A stretch of DNA of 64,000 nucleotides, from the NCBI GenBank assembly GCA_946414465.1, contig CAMKOP010000001.1, positions 1 through 64,000 of the forward strand. Direction: 5' to 3'. Shown here one piece after another: positions 60,141-64,000 of the stretch (positions are counted from its first letter, which is position 1; each line of letters begins with the position of its first letter). This DNA comes from an uncultured Candidatus Saccharibacteria bacterium. GTDB taxonomy: Bacteria > Patescibacteriota > Saccharimonadia > Saccharimonadales > Saccharimonadaceae. The position numbers were made by a program, and so were the translations under genes. The notes under the pieces are model-generated. The model did not search any database. It worked only from the letters and a program-made list of their open reading frames with translations, and was not told the origin of the DNA.

Positions 60141-63100
60141 ATGAACTTCCACATTCGTAAAAGTAAGCTGAGAAGACTTTTGGTATTGGTTGCTATCATG
60201 GTCGCGGCGTCAATAACGGCACAATTGTTTAATACAACAAATACAGATACAACATTTGCTGATCAAAATGATACCTCTGCTTTTGTTCGGCGATACAAAA
60301 TACCAAGTGGTTATACTACTTTCACAGATGCTAATTTTTATGATTGCGTAGCAAATAATTACGCTTATTGGATTGGAACAGTACCATCTACCGGTTTGAC
60401 TGACGCACAGCTGAAAGAACTGACTTCTTTAGAGTGTAACCAGAATAGTAGTGGTGGTAGCGAAATTTGGACCGTAAGAATGGTTTCTTCTCATTCGGGT
60501 ACGCATGAGCCGAATAGCTTTGACATTGCTGATACTAAAGGTTTGGAAAAAATGACGAATCTAGAAAACTTGAATCTTGATTACAATAATAAAATTAGCC
60601 AGATTAATCTTTCGAGTAATACCAAATTAGAATATATAGATTTAAACTATAATAGTCTTACGAGCCTTGATATATCTAACAACACTCTCCTGAAAAGTGT
60701 TAATGCCAGCTGGAATAAACTAAGCTCGATTACTATGCAGAGTAATAATGCATTACAGAGTCTTGATTTGCATGGGAATTCATTTACAACCTTTAATGGA
60801 GCAGGTGCTCCTGCTTTGAAAACACTTGATTTAGGCACGAGTGGAAATTGTAGCCAAAGTGAAAATGGAATAACATCTATAAACATATCTGATAACATAT
60901 CCTTGGAGAAAATAATTATTAATTATGTAAATCTCCCTCTACTGGATGCTTCGAATAATCCTGCACTGAATACAATAGATGCATGTTATAATTCGCCTGC
61001 TAACCCGAAGAATGGTGTTTTAGTCCGTATCAATATTGGAATTAGTTTCCAAAATGATAGCGCAACATTTGATTTATCAAGCGCAAAATTCTATAGCACT
61101 ATTGATGGATCTGACAACTATAGTTTTAATACATCATCGAAGCTATTAACGGTGACAAACTATTTAAATACAAATGGAGTTGTCCAATATAGAAAAAGCT
61201 CCTACAATGGGCAGATTCAACTCCCTAAATTCATACAATATGATTTAAATGGTGGGAGCGGTAGCTATGGTGAATCGTCTTGCTACTCCAATCCAAGTAA
61301 CTTAAATAGTAGTTGTTCGGTGAATATTTCTAGCGTTAAGCCAACTAAAGGCGAAGGGGTCACTTTCTTAGGTTGGGCGGATTCGCCGGATGCGAAACGA
61401 GCAACTTATCAGCCGGGAGATTCAATTGAGCTTAGTGAACCAAAAATTATTTATGCAGTATGGGATGATGGCTCAACCCAAATCGTTACATTTGATGATA
61501 CCTCTGCTACTATTACAAAAACTTATGGTGATGCTAACTTTACCAATGCTGCTTCTACTAACGGTGATGGCGATATTACTTATAGTTCAAGCAATCCTAA
61601 TGTGGCTACAGTTGACAGTAGCACTGGTGAGGTAACTATTATAAGTGCAGGTGAAACTGTTATTACTGCCAATGCTAGTGAGACGGAAAACTATAGTGAA
61701 GACTCTGCGTCTTATAACTTAGTTGTAAATAAAGCTGAACGTATTCTTACTTTTGCTGATGGCAATGCTATTACTAAAACCTATGGTGATAATGAGTTCA
61801 TCTATGCTGCCACAAAGAATGGTGACAATAATGCGGACATTACTTATGAAGTAACAGCTGGAACAGGTGTAGCTACAGTTGATAGTAGTACTGGTAGAGT
61901 GACTATTAACAATGCAGGCACAGCCACTATTACTGCTAGTATTTCAGCTACTAATAATTATACAGAGGCTTCATTGTCATATACTCTAACTGTAAATAAA
62001 GCTAACTCAAATATTGCGTTCACTAATACTGCTGTATCTAAAGTTTATGGTGATGATAATTTCATCAATGCTGCTTCTACAAACAGCAATGGTATTATAA
62101 CCTATACTTCAAGCGATACAACAATAGCTACAGTCGATAGTAGCACTGGTGAGGTAACTATCATAAAATCTGGTGGTCCGATCACTATTACAGCTACTGC
62201 AGCCGCAACTAACAATTTTAATGAAGCTGTGACTTCTTACAGCCTTACAATTAGCCAATACCCGTCAACTGTTTCATTCACCAATACATCTATAACCAAG
62301 ACTTATGGTGATGCTGATTTCATTAACGCGGCTAATACTACTAGTACTAGTCCAATCGTTTACACTTCGAGTAATACAGCAGTAGCTACAGTTGATAGTA
62401 GCACTGGTAAGGTAACTATCATGAGTGCAAGTAATACTCCAATCACTATTACTGCTAGTGTAGCTGCTTCTGCTGATTATATCGCTGCTTCTACGTCTTA
62501 TACTTTAATTATAAATAAGAAAACCTCAACTCTTTCAACAGAAGAGATGACTGAAATTGCTACCAAAAAAGAAGGTTATGTTACGGATGCGCTATCTACT
62601 ATTGAATTTACTACCAACAATCTAGCTTGGGCTAATGGTTCTACCATTATTGAGGAAGGTGAACACACTTATACAGCCATTTATACGGAAAATGGTGATA
62701 CAACTAACTTCACCACCGAATCCTTTGATATTACAGTACGCGGTGAGAGAAGGTCTTATATCACTATAGAGGGAGACGAGCAGATTTATTACTTAGATAG
62801 TGGAAATTATATAAACTTTAGATTTGATGCAGACTACAATCTATTTGAAACTGGTAGCACGATTTATATAGATGATGTATTAGTAGATGAACAGTATTAT
62901 ATTTCAGAACCAGGAAGTACTATTATTAAAGTGTCCAATGATTACCTTAAGAATTTATCTACTGGTGGCCACAGATTAGCTGTCTATTTTAATAATGGTG
63001 GTGTAGCTACAGCAAAATTCGCTATTGCTAGAATTGGTGATGATAATGCAGCTGATAGTAACAACGGCGTTGAGTTAGCAGTGCCAAATACTGGTGTAGG

Positions 63101-63221
63101 TACTAATACAGAAATAATAGCATCTATTCTGGCAGCCATATTTACTACTACAGGTTTCATTACTATTTATTTGCTTAAAATAAAAAACCAGCGCGATAGA
63201 GAACATATAAAATTTGACTAG
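60141..63221 (+). CDS. Large VPNTG-type surface protein with leucine-rich and Ig-like repeats
   Basis: 1026 residues. Signal peptide (about 1-36), leucine-rich repeats (about 125-310, e.g. LENLNLDYNNKISQINLSSN), an InlB-B/Listeria-Bacteroides-type repeat (about 370-440, YDLNGGSG to FLGWADS), then four tandem beta-sandwich units of about 85 residues (about 450-800) with KTYGD at the start and ATVDSSTGEVTI in the middle (Big_2/MBG-like). It ends with VPNTG (981-985), a membrane helix and a basic tail (KIKNQRDR). It is a likely sortase-linked adhesin for host-cell contact. The VPNTG variant matches LPNTG at 44752-45873. Nearly identical ATVDSSTG spellings in all four units suggest recent duplication. 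Confidence 0.9.
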   Translation: MNFHIRKSKLRRLLVLVAIMVAASITAQLFNTTNTDTTFADQNDTSAFVRRYKIPSGYTTFTDANFYDCVANNYAYWIGTVPSTGLTDAQLKELTSLECNQNSSGGSEIWTVRMVSSHSGTHEPNSFDIADTKGLEKMTNLENLNLDYNNKISQINLSSNTKLEYIDLNYNSLTSLDISNNTLLKSVNASWNKLSSITMQSNNALQSLDLHGNSFTTFNGAGAPALKTLDLGTSGNCSQSENGITSINISDNISLEKIIINYVNLPLLDASNNPALNTIDACYNSPANPKNGVLVRINIGISFQNDSATFDLSSAKFYSTIDGSDNYSFNTSSKLLTVTNYLNTNGVVQYRKSSYNGQIQLPKFIQYDLNGGSGSYGESSCYSNPSNLNSSCSVNISSVKPTKGEGVTFLGWADSPDAKRATYQPGDSIELSEPKIIYAVWDDGSTQIVTFDDTSATITKTYGDANFTNAASTNGDGDITYSSSNPNVATVDSSTGEVTIISAGETVITANASETENYSEDSASYNLVVNKAERILTFADGNAITKTYGDNEFIYAATKNGDNNADITYEVTAGTGVATVDSSTGRVTINNAGTATITASISATNNYTEASLSYTLTVNKANSNIAFTNTAVSKVYGDDNFINAASTNSNGIITYTSSDTTIATVDSSTGEVTIIKSGGPITITATAAATNNFNEAVTSYSLTISQYPSTVSFTNTSITKTYGDADFINAANTTSTSPIVYTSSNTAVATVDSSTGKVTIMSASNTPITITASVAASADYIAASTSYTLIINKKTSTLSTEEMTEIATKKEGYVTDALSTIEFTTNNLAWANGSTIIEEGEHTYTAIYTENGDTTNFTTESFDITVRGERRSYITIEGDEQIYYLDSGNYINFRFDADYNLFETGSTIYIDDVLVDEQYYISEPGSTIIKVSNDYLKNLSTGGHRLAVYFNNGGVATAKFAIARIGDDNAADSNNGVELAVPNTGVGTNTEIIASILAAIFTTTGFITIYLLKIKNQRDREHIKFD

Positions 63222-63345
63222 AAATAATAAATAGTTTTATTCTATTGTCCTAGCTAACAAAATAAGTGGTTCACCCTTTACATTTTTAGGGGAATGAGGT
63301 ATAATGTACGAAAGTCATTAATTTTTAATTCATATAGGAAGATAG

Positions 63346-63696
63346 ATGCCGATTATTAAATCTGCCAAAAAGGCTGCTCGTCAAGCAGAAAAGCGTACCG
63401 AGCACAATCAACAAATCAAGAAAGATATCAAAGCTGCCCTGAAGGCTTTCCGTAAGAATCCTTCGGCTAAGACTTTGGCTAAAGCTCAGTCTGAATATGA
63501 TAAGGCTGTCAAAAAAGATTTGATAAAAAAGAACACTGCGGCTCGTCGCAAGGCAAAACTTCATGAAATAGCTAAGGCTGCCAATGTTAAACTAACTAAA
63601 AAGACTGTTGAGTCTAAAGCTGCAAAAGAGCCTACTACAAAGAAGAAGCCCGCAGCAAAAAAGACTGAATCAAAAGCCAAGGCTCCAAAGAAGTAG
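63346..63696 (+). CDS. rpsT: 30S ribosomal protein S20 with Lys/Ala-rich tail
   Basis: 116 residues against about 86 typical. The core (1-82, KSAKKAARQAEKRTEHNQQIKKDIK to RKAKLHEIAKAA) is normal. The last about 30 residues are Lys/Ala/Thr-rich like histone-type tails. TATAAT at 63299-63304 and AGGAAG before the ATG. The tail is encoded opposite the last codons of the convergent holA gene (62-nt overlap). The holA neighbour is the normal context for rpsT. Confidence 0.96.
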   Translation: MPIIKSAKKAARQAEKRTEHNQQIKKDIKAALKAFRKNPSAKTLAKAQSEYDKAVKKDLIKKNTAARRKAKLHEIAKAANVKLTKKTVESKAAKEPTTKKKPAAKKTESKAKAPKK

Positions 63697-64000
63697 TCTT
63701 TAAATCTAAATCGAGTTTGGAGAGTTCTCTTAGAGCTCTCTTTTCTTTGATTCCCTGGTGATTTCTGTAATCCTTGAGAGCTTGGCTAATCATTAACCCA
63801 CAGAACCTAATCGGATCTTCGTGGTGTTTAATTTTGTCTAGATTCTCAACAGCTTTTTTGCCATTCACTTTAGCCGTACGATAAATATCAAAAACTAAAC
63901 TCATATTGGGGTCTTTTGGTAAAGGAAAATCTCTGATTTCAATTTGGTCTTTGAGAGTTTTATAGGTTGCAGAACGCTTATCCAGTTTTAGTTCTAGAAT
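63635..64000 (-). CDS. holA: DNA polymerase III delta subunit, C-terminal part
   Basis: 121 residues of an open frame that runs off the right end (5' part missing). The region FDIYRTAKVNGKKAVENLDKI, then RFCGLMISQALKDYR and LRELSKLDLDLKTTSLEPWLLIQSFLLR match the collar domain of HolA, the clamp-loader subunit that opens the beta clamp. The frame stays open from the ATG at 63904 through to 64000, so that ATG is internal. rpsT beside holA is a common arrangement. The stop lies 62 nt inside rpsT on the other strand. Confidence 0.82.
   Translation of the reverse strand: MLELKLDKRSATYKTLKDQIEIRDFPLPKDPNMSLVFDIYRTAKVNGKKAVENLDKIKHHEDPIRFCGLMISQALKDYRNHQGIKEKRALRELSKLDLDLKTTSLEPWLLIQSFLLRASSL

Noticed and set aside
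1..64000. Recoded UGA (as in Gracilibacteria/SR1)
   Set aside because: Conserved genes such as infC partner comM, rimB and prmC end at UGA at expected lengths, and no gene needs readthrough.

Overview
The window reads as a piece of a reduced Candidatus Saccharibacteria (TM7, Patescibacteria/CPR) genome. The support is the 5' end of a 16S rRNA gene, small single-copy information-processing genes (gyrAB, infC-rpmI-rplT, rpmB, prfA-prmC, ileS, thrS, rpsU, rpsT, holA), almost no biosynthetic genes, a class III ribonucleotide reductase as the only reductase seen (pointing to an anaerobe), a minimal SufC/SufB pair, sortase-type surface proteins and a VirD4/TraG-like ATPase. UGA is used as a stop, so this is not a recoded CPR lineage. 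Lineage is an inference from gene content; only about 50 nt of 16S is present.

Layout. 1-9860: rrn 5' end, a secreted protein, gyrB-gyrA, and a conjugation-type ATPase with two small partners. 9860-11420: gene-free, with a candidate structured RNA, a palindromic element, tmRNA and terminators. 11420-14715: comM-like ATPase, infC-rpmI-rplT-rpmB and RNase P RNA. 14730-23600: rimB-rimK, a Nudix/RNase H fusion, a B3/4-domain protein, a site-2-type protease, miaA-thrS, a MurI-like protein and a GNAT enzyme. 23630-35285: tRNA-Val, a TetR-like regulator, a glycosyltransferase operon, tRNA-Thr, rel, nrdD-nrdG, sufCB-like genes, an FNT channel and a HAD protein. 35285-38000: a second structured-RNA candidate, an unusual ART-like protein and tRNA-Val. 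38000-48240: prfA-prmC, htrA, lepB, parAB, rplU and a surface-protein operon. 48400-57910: ileS, mscS, nrdR-ftsZ, ftsA, map-adk, rpsU and tRNA-Asp. 57910-64000: a degenerate DHH protein, a large VPNTG-type adhesin, rpsT and the end of holA.

The most striking signal is a set of palindromic elements (families A, B, C, D and E here). A, B and E share end sequences but carry different cores. In A, B, D and E each element sits between outer arms that differ at every locus yet stay complementary. Several arms are inverted copies of the adjoining gene end, including its last codons and stop codon. Two D elements lie in frame inside miaA and ileS, comparable in principle to Rickettsia palindromic elements. 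A C element supplies the last codons and stop of prmC.

A second theme is leaderless transcription: about a dozen genes have a TATAAT box 6-8 nt before the start codon, which places the transcription start on the AUG. A third is loss of textbook residues: NrdD lacks a recognisable C-terminal glycyl-radical motif, NrdR lacks all zinc-ribbon cysteines, the MurI homologue lacks its first catalytic cysteine, and the Nudix and DHH domains are degenerate.
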